A DNA stretch of 64,000 nucleotides from Arcobacter venerupis (GTDB lineage: Bacteria; Campylobacterota; Campylobacteria; Campylobacterales; Arcobacteraceae): the NCBI RefSeq assembly GCF_013201665.1, contig NZ_CP053840.1, positions 2,108,001 to 2,172,000 of the forward strand, read 5' to 3'. The position numbers were made by a program, and so were the translations under genes. The stretch's first letter is position 1. Each line of letters opens with the position of its first letter. Positions 45,163-54,335 of this stretch are shown here, in pieces. The notes below the pieces were generated by a model. The model was not told the origin of the DNA. It searched no databases and saw nothing but the letters and a program-made list of their open reading frames with translations.

Positions 45163-46311
45163 ATGCAAAAATATATTAATAAATCATACTTACTAATATT
45201 ATTATCAGTTTTATCAGCAATTGCACCTATATCAATAGCAACATATTTACCTGCAATGCCATCAATGGCAGAATATTATAATTTACCAATTTCGTATATA
45301 GAATTAAGCTTATCAATTTTTATGTTTGGATTTTCTCTTGGACAATTATTTGGAGGCCCAATTTCAGATAGAAAAGGTAGAAAATTTTGCTCATTATTAG
45401 GTTTATTTGGGTTTTCGTTTTTTAGTTTTTTAATAATATTTAGCACAACTGTTTATGAGCTTTGGATATACAGATTTTTAGAAGCTTTTTTTGCTGGTTT
45501 TATAGTAATTAATGCAACTGCAATTATTAGAGATTTATATTCAGGGAAAGAAGCTGCAAATTATTTTTCACTTTTAGGAAGTATAAGAAGTATTGTTCCT
45601 ATGGTTGCTCCAATGATTGGGGCTTTAATACTATTTTTTGCTCCATGGAAAGGTATTTTTGCTTTTTTGACTATTTACTCTTTATTTCTTGCTTTTTTGA
45701 TAATCAAGGATTTAGAAGAGACTTATACTTATACAAAAAGAAAAATTATTGAATCATATATTAGTGTTTTGACTCATAAAAAAGCAATGATGATGATGTT
45801 TGTTTTAGCTTTAGGGTTTTCGAGTATGTTTTCTATTATCACAAAATTATCTTTTATTTATATGGAACATTTTCATGTGGGAGTAAATCTTTTTTCTGTT
45901 TATTATGGATTAAATTTTGTATTATTAATGACCTTAGCAACACTAAATACTAAATTCATAAAATATTTTTCACAGCTAAATATATTAAAAACTGCTGTAA
46001 GTGTTCAAATATTATTTGCAGCAATATTTACATTTTTTTATGAAGATCTTACTTTATATTCAACAATTATTATTTTGGGAATTTACATTGCTATGAATGG
46101 TTTAATTTATGGAAATGCAACTTCTATGGTTTTAGAGAATTTCTCTAAAAATGCAGGTGTTGCATCTGCATTAATTGGAGTAATTCAATTTGGAATGGCT
46201 TCTATTATTTCATCAATAATAGTCTCTTTTCATGGACAAACCCTGCTTCCTATTGGAATAGGAATGCTGATGATTTCATTAACTTCAATACTAATATTAA
46301 GAAAATACTAA
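45163..46311 (+). CDS. MFS exporter, Bcr/CflA type
   Basis: This 382-residue protein has 12 predicted TM helices and the drug:H+ antiporter-1 features: N-terminal ISIATYLPAMPSMAEYYNLP, the motif A-type loop GQLFGGPISDRKGRKFCSLL (about residues 60-79) and MVAPMIGALILFFAPWKGIF (motif C-like antiporter region). It should export a small amphiphile or drug from the cytoplasm. The gene begins an operon with an aldo/keto reductase 19 bp downstream and has a palindromic operator at its promoter. Confidence 0.9.
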   Translation: MQKYINKSYLLILLSVLSAIAPISIATYLPAMPSMAEYYNLPISYIELSLSIFMFGFSLGQLFGGPISDRKGRKFCSLLGLFGFSFFSFLIIFSTTVYELWIYRFLEAFFAGFIVINATAIIRDLYSGKEAANYFSLLGSIRSIVPMVAPMIGALILFFAPWKGIFAFLTIYSLFLAFLIIKDLEETYTYTKRKIIESYISVLTHKKAMMMMFVLALGFSSMFSIITKLSFIYMEHFHVGVNLFSVYYGLNFVLLMTLATLNTKFIKYFSQLNILKTAVSVQILFAAIFTFFYEDLTLYSTIIILGIYIAMNGLIYGNATSMVLENFSKNAGVASALIGVIQFGMASIISSIIVSFHGQTLLPIGIGMLMISLTSILILRKY

Positions 46312-46330
46312 ATTTACAAAAAGGATTATT

Positions 46331-47350
46331 ATGGAATATCGATATATTGGAACAAGTGGATTAAGAGTAACTCCAATTTGTTTAGGAACTATGACTTTTG
46401 GACAAATGTCTAGCAAAAAAGAGAGCTTTAGAATTATGGATAAAGCCTATGATGCAGGAATAAATTTTTTTGATAATGCAGAAATGTATCCAGTCCCTCC
46501 AAGAGCTGACTTGGTTGGTTTATCAGAAGAGATTATGGGTGAATGGATGAAAGACAAAGCTCGTGAATCAATTATTGTAGCAACAAAAGTTGCAGGTGCA
46601 GCAAATGGAAGATTCGCAGCTCCTGTTAGACATGGCTTAACTGCAATTGATAGATTTCATATTGAAAGAGGAATTGAGGGAAGTTTAAGAAGATTAAAAA
46701 CTGATTATATCGACCTTTATCAGGTTCATTGGCCTGATACTGTTATTCCTTTAGAAGAGTCTATGGAAGCTATGGATAGATTGGTAAAAGCTGGAAAAGT
46801 AAGATACATTGGAGCTAGTAATGACACAACTTACGGTTTAACAAAAGCCACAGAAATAAGTAGATATAAAAACTTTGCCAGATTTCAATCTATTCAAAAT
46901 AATTTTTCATTAAATGAGCCAAGATTTTTTGATGAGCTAGCAGAAGTTTGCAGAAAAGAAAAAATATCTTTACTTCCTTATTCACCACTTGCAGGTGGTG
47001 TTTTAACTGGGAAATACCAAAATGGGGTTATTCCAAAAGGTTCAAGATTTGAAGAGTATTTAGCTTTAAATTTACCTAGATTAAATGCAATGAAAAATAG
47101 ATTTATTAATGAAAAGACTCTAAGTGCAACTTCACGATATATGCAAATAGCTCAAGAACATGGTATGAGTGTAACAACACTTGCAGCTGCTTGGAGTAAA
47201 CATTGGGATTTTGTTGCTAGTACAATTATTGGTGCTAGAACTGCTGAGCAATTAGATGAGAGTTTAAAAGCTTTAGACATAACTTTAAGTGATGAGATTA
47301 TACAAGCTTGTAAAAAAGTTCAACAAGAGATAATGTATCCTATGGGATAA
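46331..47350 (+). CDS. Aldo/keto reductase
   Basis: This 339-residue AKR-superfamily (TIM barrel) protein has GLRVTPICLGTMTFGQ, the catalytic Asp in NFFDNAEMY (Asp and Tyr near residues 52 and 57), Lys in IIVATKVAG (about residue 86), His in DLYQVHWPD and the NADPH-binding STIIGARTAEQLDESL. It reduces aldehydes or ketones with NADPH. The AGGATT site and 19-bp gap support co-transcription with the exporter gene. The substrate is unknown. Confidence 0.92.
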   Translation: MEYRYIGTSGLRVTPICLGTMTFGQMSSKKESFRIMDKAYDAGINFFDNAEMYPVPPRADLVGLSEEIMGEWMKDKARESIIVATKVAGAANGRFAAPVRHGLTAIDRFHIERGIEGSLRRLKTDYIDLYQVHWPDTVIPLEESMEAMDRLVKAGKVRYIGASNDTTYGLTKATEISRYKNFARFQSIQNNFSLNEPRFFDELAEVCRKEKISLLPYSPLAGGVLTGKYQNGVIPKGSRFEEYLALNLPRLNAMKNRFINEKTLSATSRYMQIAQEHGMSVTTLAAAWSKHWDFVASTIIGARTAEQLDESLKALDITLSDEIIQACKKVQQEIMYPMG

Positions 47351-47367
47351 ATTATCTTCTTGATTTT

Positions 47368-48186
47368 TTAATATTGTTGAAGTAGTTTAATTGCATCAGA
47401 TGTCTCTTTTGCAGCCTCTAATAATAAAGGTAAAACTTTTTCTTTTAATGTTTTTGTGTTTTTATAACTTAAATGAGAACCTATATTCATAGCTCCTATC
47501 ATTTTATTATCACGATTATAAATAGGAACTGCAAGAGAGACCAAACCATCTTCTATCTCTTCTTCAACCATTTGATAACCTTGGTTCTTTTCAGAAATTA
47601 TTTGATCATATAACTTATATGGATCAATAATACTTTTTTCGGTATGGGCTTTTAAAGGTAGATGTAAAATATATTCATATAACTCTTTTTCTTCCATATG
47701 AGCCATAAAAAGTCTACCTGTTGCTGTATAAGCAGCTGGTAATCTAGTACCAACATGAATACCCTCATTTAATATTCTTGTAGCTGCTATTCTCATTATA
47801 CAAATAACATTTAAGCCATCTAAAATAGAAATTGAACAAGATAGTTTGCAAGCGTCAACTACTTTTTTAATATTTTTATATGCCAAATCTGTCCATGGAA
47901 GTGAAGCAAAATAACTATAACCTAAATCTATAACTTTTGGTGTTAAAGAAAAATAATTATCATTTTGTGTTACATAACCTAAAGATTCTAAAGTTAATAA
48001 TAATCTTCTAGCACTTGCTCGCGTAATATCAACTTTTTTTGCAACATCTGATAAAGTCATACTTGTATTCTCATTATCAAAAGCTGTTATAACACTTAAA
48101 CCTTTTATAAAGGCCGTAACTATCTCTTTGTTGTCTGATTCATTATCAATATTATCATTCATCTTTTTAATTTTTTTCCCTCGCAA
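47368..48186 (-). CDS. IclR-family regulator of the DMT/MFS/thioesterase group
   Basis: This IclR protein has an N-terminal winged helix (GLSVITAFDNENTSMTLSDV...RASARRLLLTLESLGYV) and the C-terminal effector domain (GTRLPAAYTATGRLFMAH, GLVSLAVPIYNRDNKMIGAM). The TTG at 48186 has AGGAGG eight bases upstream, giving 272 residues and a 20-bp overlap with the transporter gene. The ATG at 48162 is the alternative (264 residues). As the only local regulator it is the natural candidate to bind the three CGAACAT-type palindromes in this neighbourhood. The effector is unknown. Confidence 0.9.
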   Translation of the reverse strand: MRGKKIKKMNDNIDNESDNKEIVTAFIKGLSVITAFDNENTSMTLSDVAKKVDITRASARRLLLTLESLGYVTQNDNYFSLTPKVIDLGYSYFASLPWTDLAYKNIKKVVDACKLSCSISILDGLNVICIMRIAATRILNEGIHVGTRLPAAYTATGRLFMAHMEEKELYEYILHLPLKAHTEKSIIDPYKLYDQIISEKNQGYQMVEEEIEDGLVSLAVPIYNRDNKMIGAMNIGSHLSYKNTKTLKEKVLPLLLEAAKETSDAIKLLQQY

Positions 48187-49051
48187 TTAAGATACCTCCT
48201 GAAATAATAGCTAAAATCCCAATAAATCCCAAAATATTTGGTAATGCATCTCCTAAAATTAAACCAATAATTAGTGAAAAAACAATTACTGAATAACCAG
48301 TAGCTCCCACAATACCTGCTCTTGTTACTCCATAAGCTTTTGTCATATATACTTGTCCTAAAGATGCAGTAAGTCCCATAGCAAAAATATAAATCCAATC
48401 TGATAAATTTGGCATAATAAATTCACCCATCATAAAACTAAAAAAATCACTTTGGTAATAAGCAGATAAAAACATTGAAATAATAGGAACTATTGTTCCT
48501 ATTCCCATAAAACTTAATACAATTGTACGAGTATCGTAATAACTTCTAAGCTCTCTTATACTGGTAAAAGCAAGAGCCGCACAAACTGCATTCAAAAGTC
48601 CAAAAATATGGGCTTTTTCAAAAATTAATCCATTTGGTTGCATTACCATTAACATTCCTACAAAACCAATAAAAATTGCAAACCAACCTTTTATACCAAT
48701 TTTTTCCCTTAAAAACCACAAAGCAAAAATTGCCGTAAAAATTGGAGACATTCTTGAATATATCACAGCATCAGCAAGGGTAATATTTGCAATATTATAA
48801 AAAAAACTCAACATTGCAATTAATCCAACCGTTGCTCTAAAAAACAAAAGTAAAGGTTTCCCGCCACTTTGATTTAATGGTGATTTAAAAAAAGTCATCA
48901 AAATAAGAATAATACCTATGAAATTTCTGAAAAAAACGATTTCAATAATAGGTAAATGATTTGATAATATTTTTGCAATTGCACTCATAAATGATAAGCA
49001 AATTGAAGATATTAACATGTATAAAACACCTTGATTTATTTTTTTATTCAC
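48167..49051 (-). CDS. EamA/DMT-superfamily transporter
   Basis: This 294-residue protein has ten TM helices in two EamA repeats: FRNFIGIILILMTFF and AVIYSRMSPIFTAIFALWFL in the first; AMGLTASLGQVYMTKAYGVT and GATGYSVIVFSLIIGLILGD in the second. The family contains metabolite and drug exporters such as RhtA and YdcZ-like proteins. It starts at GTG with GGAG eight bases upstream. It overlaps the IclR gene, so transporter and regulator are co-expressed. It is divergent from the thioesterase gene across a perfect operator palindrome. Confidence 0.9.
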   Translation of the reverse strand: MNKKINQGVLYMLISSICLSFMSAIAKILSNHLPIIEIVFFRNFIGIILILMTFFKSPLNQSGGKPLLLFFRATVGLIAMLSFFYNIANITLADAVIYSRMSPIFTAIFALWFLREKIGIKGWFAIFIGFVGMLMVMQPNGLIFEKAHIFGLLNAVCAALAFTSIRELRSYYDTRTIVLSFMGIGTIVPIISMFLSAYYQSDFFSFMMGEFIMPNLSDWIYIFAMGLTASLGQVYMTKAYGVTRAGIVGATGYSVIVFSLIIGLILGDALPNILGFIGILAIISGGILIAREKN

Positions 49052-49108
49052 AAATTCAACTCCATAATTTGTGGGATTATATTTTAATTTTCCTTAATAT
49101 AGTATCTT

Positions 49109-49138
49109 ATACGAACATAAGTTCGTATATGGTATAAT
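49109..49138. promoter_or_regulatory. Operator copy 3 with the -10 box of the thioesterase gene
   Basis: Perfect 8-bp arms ATACGAAC and GTTCGTAT separated by ATAA (49109-49128), directly followed by TATAAT at 49133-49138 on the plus strand. The core CGAACATAAGTTCG matches CGAACATTTGTTCG of copy 2 in all but two central bases. It lies between the divergent transporter-iclR and thioesterase genes. Confidence 0.65.
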
Positions 49139-49171
49139 AATATAACAATTTGTTACAAAAAGGAGTAGATT

Positions 49172-49600
49172 TTGAGTATTTGGAAAAAAGAATTTTCATT
49201 AGAATCAATTAATGCAATGTCAAAAGATACAGCAGCTGAAAGTTTAGGAATAACCATTACAAATGTTGGAAATGATTATATTGAGGGGGAGATGCCAGTA
49301 GATAAAAGAACTCATCAAGTTCGAGGTCTTTTACATGGAGGTTCATCTGTATTATTTGCAGAAACATTGGGAAGTATTGGAGGAGCACTTGCAGTTGATG
49401 ATAATCACACAATTGTAGGATTAGAAATAAATGCAAATCATATTGCTGGTGTTTCGGATGGTAATGTAGTTGGAATTGCAAGACCTATTCATATAGGTAA
49501 AACAACTCAAGTTTGGGAAATACGAATAAATCATAAACAAACAAATAAAGCAGTTTGTATTTCAAGAATAACTTTGGCTGTGATTGATTTAAAAAAATAG
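49172..49600 (+). CDS. Hotdog-fold thioesterase (PaaI/MenI-like)
   Basis: This 142-residue protein has the hotdog signature VRGLLHGGSSVLFAETLGSI (about residues 49-68), with the Glu expected for catalysis in AETLGS, and GLEINANHIAGVSDGNVVGI. It resembles the hydroxybenzoyl-CoA/DHNA-CoA thioesterase subgroup, so it probably hydrolyses an aromatic or acyl-CoA. The TTG start has AAGGAG upstream. It lies next to the hydroxycinnamate cluster but is convergent with it, so a role in releasing stalled CoA esters is possible but unproven. Confidence 0.9.
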   Translation: MSIWKKEFSLESINAMSKDTAAESLGITITNVGNDYIEGEMPVDKRTHQVRGLLHGGSSVLFAETLGSIGGALAVDDNHTIVGLEINANHIAGVSDGNVVGIARPIHIGKTTQVWEIRINHKQTNKAVCISRITLAVIDLKK

Positions 49601-49607
49601 TTTTATA

Positions 49608-49637
49608 AAATATAAGCATTTAAAAATGCTTATATTT
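49608..49637. terminator. Bidirectional terminator between thioesterase and CoA-ligase genes
   Basis: Two 14-bp arms (AAATATAAGCATTT and its exact complement) with a 2-base centre lie between the convergent stops at 49600 and 49641. Confidence 0.75.
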
Positions 49638-49640
49638 ATA

Positions 49641-51773
49641 TTAATCTAATACTATTAGTGCATCTAAAGCTAATACACCATCATATCTTGCAATAAGAGG
49701 ATTAATTTCAATTTCAGATATTCTGTCATTTGAAACAATTAAATCACTTATTTTCATAACAACTTGTGCAATTGCATTTACATCAACTGCTTTGCTACCT
49801 CTAACACCTTTTAATAAAGCTGTAGATTTTAATGAATATATTGATTCAATAATTGCATCAATACCTAAATCAGGAGTGATTAAACAATAATCCTTTAATG
49901 TTTCAATCCAAATACCACCCACACCTACTAAGACAACAGTGCCCCATTGTTTATCTCTTCTTGCACCAATTACTATTTCAAGAGCTGGTGTTTCCATTGA
50001 TTCAATTAAAAGTCCATCTACTTCAACACCAAGTGTTGCCATGTCTTTAGACATTTTAGTAAAAGTAGTTTTTAACTGTCTATCATTTTTAATATTTAAT
50101 AAAACTCCACCTGAATCTGTTTTATGAGCTAATTTTGCAGCTTGTGCTTTTACAACTACTGGATAAGATATTTCATTTGCAATTGTAATTGCTTCTTCTG
50201 CATTTTTAGCCAATCTTCCATTAGGAATGCAAATACCAAGTTCTTTAAGAATCTCTTTACCTTTATACTCAACAACATTTCCACTTGGTAATGTTTTTAA
50301 TACTTCAAGAGGCTTTTTAACAATTTCTCTTCTTTGTTTATTTCTGTTTATACATAATTTATTCAAATTTGATAATGTTCTAATAGCACTGCTTAAAGAT
50401 TTACCAAAAACAACACCATTTTCTCTAGCAAGTTTTTCAAACTCTTCTTCAAATTTACCAGATTCATTTAACGCAACATAAATAGAAGGTTTTTGTGGAT
50501 TTTTCTTAGTATTTTCAATAAATCCTTCCAAATATTTTAATTTAATATCTAAACTTTGGTCAATTGGTAATATAGCTATTGTACTTCCAATTTTTGGTTC
50601 ACTTGATAATAATTTTAATCCATTTCCCACTAATGATGGATCTTTACTTGTTTCAATACCTAAATCAAGAGGATTTCTTGCTGGTAAATATGTAGGTAAA
50701 ATCTCTTTTAATTTCTCTTGAACATCTGATGAAAGATTAGCCATAACTAATCCATGGTCTTCAAAATGATCAGAAGCAATTGCACATACAGCACCTGAGT
50801 GAGTAAGTAATCCAATCTCACCTAAAACTGGTTCTGGAAATCTTAATAAGAGTTCACTTAAAGTGATTAATTCTTCTAAACTATCCACTATCGCAACACC
50901 TGCGTTTACAAGTTTAATTTTCATTAAATCATAATCAGCTGTAAGTGATCCAGTATGAGATTGAGTAATACTTCGTGAAGCTTCACTTCGTCCTGAATGC
51001 ATTAGAATGATATTTTTATTTTTTTCATTTGCTTTTTTAACTACTTCAAGCAATTTTTTTGGATTTTTAATCTCTTCTGCATAAATAGCAATTGCACTTG
51101 TATATTCATCTTCAATAAAAAAATCTAATACATCTGACAATTTTATATCTGCTTGATTTCCAATTGTTACTGAATATGTTGTTGGTACACCTCTTGTTCC
51201 CAATGATTGACCAATAAACATACCAATTCCACCACTTTGAGTTACAATTGCAACTCCTTTTGAACCTGATTTATCGAAAGGCACTTGTTTTGGCATATCA
51301 ATAATAGCTAAATGAAAATCATCAATATAATTAAAATATCCAATACAATTTGGACCAATCATTCTTATATTATTTTCATAGGCAAATGCACCTATTTTTT
51401 TTTCTAAGGCAAGACCTTCTTCACCCAATTCTCCAAATCCAGAAGATAAACAAGTAGCAGTTTTCACATCAATTTTTTTCAAATCAACTAATGCGTCATA
51501 AACACTATTTGCAGGTATTGCTAATATTCCTAAATCAATACCTTTAGGAAGTAAATTAATATCAGTTAGAATTTTTATTCCATCAATATCACCTTCATTA
51601 CGACCTAAAAGGTGAATTTCACCTTTATAGCCATTTCGTAATAAATTATTAATTATATTTCTAGCTGAAGAACCCATTTTTTCAGATGCTCCTAATATCA
51701 CTACTGATTTAGGATTCAATAATGAAGATATAGAATTCACTGTATCTTCATTTGTTAATATATTATTTTTCAA
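49641..51773 (-). CDS. ADP-forming acyl-CoA synthetase, probable hydroxycinnamoyl (feruloyl)-CoA synthetase
   Basis: This 710-residue fused NDP-forming synthetase has a CoA-binding Rossmann domain (LNPKSVVILGASEKMGSSAR), a succinyl-CoA-ligase-like domain with the phosphohistidine motif SITQSHTGSLTADYDLM (His near residue 270) and a C-terminal ATP-grasp domain (PVVVKAQAAKLAHKTDSGGV). This is the architecture of FerA, the feruloyl-CoA synthetase of Sphingobium, and differs from the AMP-forming Fcs of pseudomonads. Sharing an operon with a hydratase-lyase and an aldehyde dehydrogenase, it should activate p-coumarate, caffeate or ferulate. An acetate-type substrate is the alternative on sequence alone. 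Confidence 0.85.
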   Translation of the reverse strand: MKNNILTNEDTVNSISSLLNPKSVVILGASEKMGSSARNIINNLLRNGYKGEIHLLGRNEGDIDGIKILTDINLLPKGIDLGILAIPANSVYDALVDLKKIDVKTATCLSSGFGELGEEGLALEKKIGAFAYENNIRMIGPNCIGYFNYIDDFHLAIIDMPKQVPFDKSGSKGVAIVTQSGGIGMFIGQSLGTRGVPTTYSVTIGNQADIKLSDVLDFFIEDEYTSAIAIYAEEIKNPKKLLEVVKKANEKNKNIILMHSGRSEASRSITQSHTGSLTADYDLMKIKLVNAGVAIVDSLEELITLSELLLRFPEPVLGEIGLLTHSGAVCAIASDHFEDHGLVMANLSSDVQEKLKEILPTYLPARNPLDLGIETSKDPSLVGNGLKLLSSEPKIGSTIAILPIDQSLDIKLKYLEGFIENTKKNPQKPSIYVALNESGKFEEEFEKLARENGVVFGKSLSSAIRTLSNLNKLCINRNKQRREIVKKPLEVLKTLPSGNVVEYKGKEILKELGICIPNGRLAKNAEEAITIANEISYPVVVKAQAAKLAHKTDSGGVLLNIKNDRQLKTTFTKMSKDMATLGVEVDGLLIESMETPALEIVIGARRDKQWGTVVLVGVGGIWIETLKDYCLITPDLGIDAIIESIYSLKSTALLKGVRGSKAVDVNAIAQVVMKISDLIVSNDRISEIEINPLIARYDGVLALDALIVLD

Positions 51774-51794
51774 TTATCTCTCCTTCATGAAAAA

Positions 51795-53240
51795 TTAAAA
51801 CGGATAATGTCTATTTCCAGATGCTTCTACAGTAACCCATTTTAATTCTGTCATCTCTTCAATTGAAAAATGTCCACCTTCTCTACCCATACCACTATCT
51901 TTTGTTCCACCAAATGGGATATGAGCTTCATCCATAATTGTAGGCCCATTAATATGTACCATTCCAGCTTCAATTTCTTCAGATAATTTCATTGCATTTG
52001 CTAAATCTTTTGTAACAACTGCTGAACTTAATCCATAAACTGTATCATTTGCCATAAGAATTGCATGGTCAATATTTTCAGCTTTTAAAACTGTCGCAAC
52101 TGGTCCAAAAACTTCTTCTTGGAATATTCTCATATTATCAGTAACCCCTGATAAAAGAGTTGGTTGATAGAAACAACCTTCATGTGAATATCCAGTTAAT
52201 ACTTTCGCACCTTTACTAATTGCATCTTCAACTAATCCATCAATAAAAGCACATTGAGCTTCTTCTATTAGTGGTCCAATTATAGTTGTTGGTTCTAGTG
52301 GATCTCCAACTTTTAAATTTTTTACTTTTTGAGTGAATTTTTCACAAAACTCATCATAAAGTCCTGCTTCAACAATAATTTTTGAACCAGCCATACAAAT
52401 TTGACCTTGGTGAATAAATACACCAAAAGCTGCTGTATCAACTGCAAAATCAACATCTGCATCATTTAAAATAATTAAAGGACTTTTCCCACCTAATTCT
52501 ACTGTACATTTAGTAAGATTTTGTGCAGCTGATCCTGCAATTTTTCTACCAACTTCAGTTGAACCTGTAAAAGTAATCATTTTTACTCTTCTATCTTTTT
52601 GGAATGTTTCACCTAAAACTGAACTTGAACAAGGAATAACATTAAATACTCCATCAGGAAGCCCAGCTTCTTTGAAAATTTCTCCAAAAATAAGTCCACA
52701 AATAGCTGTGCTACTAGAAGGTTTTAATACAAAAGTATTTCCAGCAGCCATAGCAAAAGCAAACTTTTTAGAAGCTAATCCCATTGGTACATTAAAAGGT
52801 GAAATCCCAGCAACAACACCTAAAGGTCTTCTTATACTATAAGATAACATTCCTGGATGATTTGTTGCATGAGTTTGACCAGAAACTCTAATCGCTTCTC
52901 CTGCTGCTGTTCTTATAATATCAGCAACTAATCCCATTTCAAACATTGCTTTACCAAAAGCAGAACCAGATTCTGTGGCTAAAATTTCTCTAATTTCATC
53001 ACTTCTTCTTTCAAAAATATCAGCTGCTTTATTTAAAATAGCTTCTCTTTCTTTTGGCGCTGTTTTTGACCATAATTTGTATGCTTTATTTGCAGCATCA
53101 ATAGCCGCTTCAATATCTTCAGCACTTGCCATATGAATTTTGGCAAATGCTTTACCTGTTGATGGAGAAATATCATCAATAAGTGTATTTGTTGATGAAG
53201 ATACATATTCACCATTTATAAATAATTTATATTCTTTCAT
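51795..53240 (-). CDS. NAD(P)-dependent aldehyde dehydrogenase, probable vanillin/4-hydroxybenzaldehyde dehydrogenase
   Basis: This 481-residue ALDH-superfamily enzyme has the nucleotide-binding ITFTGSTEVGRKIAG, catalytic Glu in VELGGKSPLI (about residue 253) and catalytic Cys in GQICMAGSK (about residue 287), and ends with a GMGREGGHFSIEEMTELKWV tail. The SIRRPLGVVAGISPFNVPMG region matches the benzaldehyde/vanillin/salicylaldehyde branch. It would oxidise the aromatic aldehyde released by the hydratase-lyase, giving 4-hydroxybenzoate for PobA. It is 21 bp upstream of the CoA-synthetase gene. Confidence 0.9.
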   Translation of the reverse strand: MKEYKLFINGEYVSSSTNTLIDDISPSTGKAFAKIHMASAEDIEAAIDAANKAYKLWSKTAPKEREAILNKAADIFERRSDEIREILATESGSAFGKAMFEMGLVADIIRTAAGEAIRVSGQTHATNHPGMLSYSIRRPLGVVAGISPFNVPMGLASKKFAFAMAAGNTFVLKPSSSTAICGLIFGEIFKEAGLPDGVFNVIPCSSSVLGETFQKDRRVKMITFTGSTEVGRKIAGSAAQNLTKCTVELGGKSPLIILNDADVDFAVDTAAFGVFIHQGQICMAGSKIIVEAGLYDEFCEKFTQKVKNLKVGDPLEPTTIIGPLIEEAQCAFIDGLVEDAISKGAKVLTGYSHEGCFYQPTLLSGVTDNMRIFQEEVFGPVATVLKAENIDHAILMANDTVYGLSSAVVTKDLANAMKLSEEIEAGMVHINGPTIMDEAHIPFGGTKDSGMGREGGHFSIEEMTELKWVTVEASGNRHYPF

Positions 53241-53250
53241 TTTATCCCTC

Positions 53251-54288
53251 TTATTTAGAAATAGATTTTCTTACAGCATCAACAATTTTTTGACCATCAA
53301 TACCTTTAGAATTTACTTCTTTTACCCATCTTTGAACTACTTTGTCACCAGCTTCATCAAACTTTTTAGTTTCAGTTTCATCTAAAGTGATAATTTCACC
53401 ACCTGATTTTACTTGTAAATCTTTACCTACTACTTCCATATTATCTGCAAGTTTTGCGAATTTTTCAATTAACTCTGTACCTGTACTCTCTTCTAATATA
53501 GCTTGTAAATCTTTTGGTAAACTATTAAATTTATCTTTATTCATTAAAAGTAATAATACAGATCCTCCAAAACCTCCACCGCCTTTGATTTCAGTAGTAT
53601 ATTTTGTTAATTGTTGGAACTTAAATGCTGGGAATACATCCATTGGTAATACTGCACCATCAATTGCATTTTTTGAAAGTGATTGAGGAACATCAGGTAA
53701 TGGCATTCCCACAGGTTCAGCACCTAATTCTTCAATATACCAAGCACCTGTTCTTGATGGTGATCTTAGTTTTAAACCTTTTACATCATCAATTTTTTCA
53801 ACTTTTTTACTAACCATATCTAATTGATATGGACCAGCTGATGCAATTAAAAGAGGTTTTACATCTTTAAAATCATCTTTAATTAAATCAAAATTCTCTT
53901 TTGCAGCCATTGCTGTTCTTAAACTTGAATTCGTATGAATTGTTGGTAATTCAAAAACTTCTGTTCTTGTGAAAAGTCCAGGAGTATATCCAGCGATTGT
54001 ATATACTATATCTGCTGCTCCATCTTTTGCTTGACCATAAAGTTCATTTGGTTTTCCACCCATACTCATAGATGGGAAAATCTCAATTTTAAGTCTTCCT
54101 TTAGACATCTCTTCAACTTTTTTAGCCCAAGGTTCTATCAATTCCACATGTGGAGGTGCTTTTGAACTTAAAAAATGATGTAATGTCAAAGTTATAGGTT
54201 TAGCAGAATCTTCTTTTGCCCATAATGAGCCAACTAATAACATAGAACTTGCTAATAAAATAGCACCTTTTTGTATTAAAATTTTCAT
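53251..54288 (-). CDS. Orphan TRAP-type substrate-binding protein of the hydroxycinnamate cluster
   Basis: The 345-residue protein has a signal peptide (KGAILLASSMLLVGSLWAKE) and is a DctP-type binding protein: LTLHHFLSSKAPPHVELIEP, GRLKIEIFPSMSMGGKPNEL, GLKLRSPSRTGAWYIEELGA (Arg near residue 174) and LPDVPQSLSKNAIDGAVLPM. No DctQ or DctM gene is adjacent. It lies inside the catabolic operon, between the aldehyde dehydrogenase and hydratase-lyase genes, so its ligand is likely a phenylpropenoid, as for the TarP protein of Rhodopseudomonas. It would need permeases from elsewhere, for instance those at 32067-33876 or outside the window. Confidence 0.9.
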   Translation of the reverse strand: MKILIQKGAILLASSMLLVGSLWAKEDSAKPITLTLHHFLSSKAPPHVELIEPWAKKVEEMSKGRLKIEIFPSMSMGGKPNELYGQAKDGAADIVYTIAGYTPGLFTRTEVFELPTIHTNSSLRTAMAAKENFDLIKDDFKDVKPLLIASAGPYQLDMVSKKVEKIDDVKGLKLRSPSRTGAWYIEELGAEPVGMPLPDVPQSLSKNAIDGAVLPMDVFPAFKFQQLTKYTTEIKGGGGFGGSVLLLLMNKDKFNSLPKDLQAILEESTGTELIEKFAKLADNMEVVGKDLQVKSGGEIITLDETETKKFDEAGDKVVQRWVKEVNSKGIDGQKIVDAVRKSISK

Positions 54289-54335
54289 AACTTTCCCTTT
54301 AAATTTAATTTATTATTTATATTTATAAAATAAAA

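Noticed and set aside
48159-48398. 79-residue aromatic-rich frame on the minus strand
   Set aside because: An out-of-frame shadow of the EamA transporter gene.
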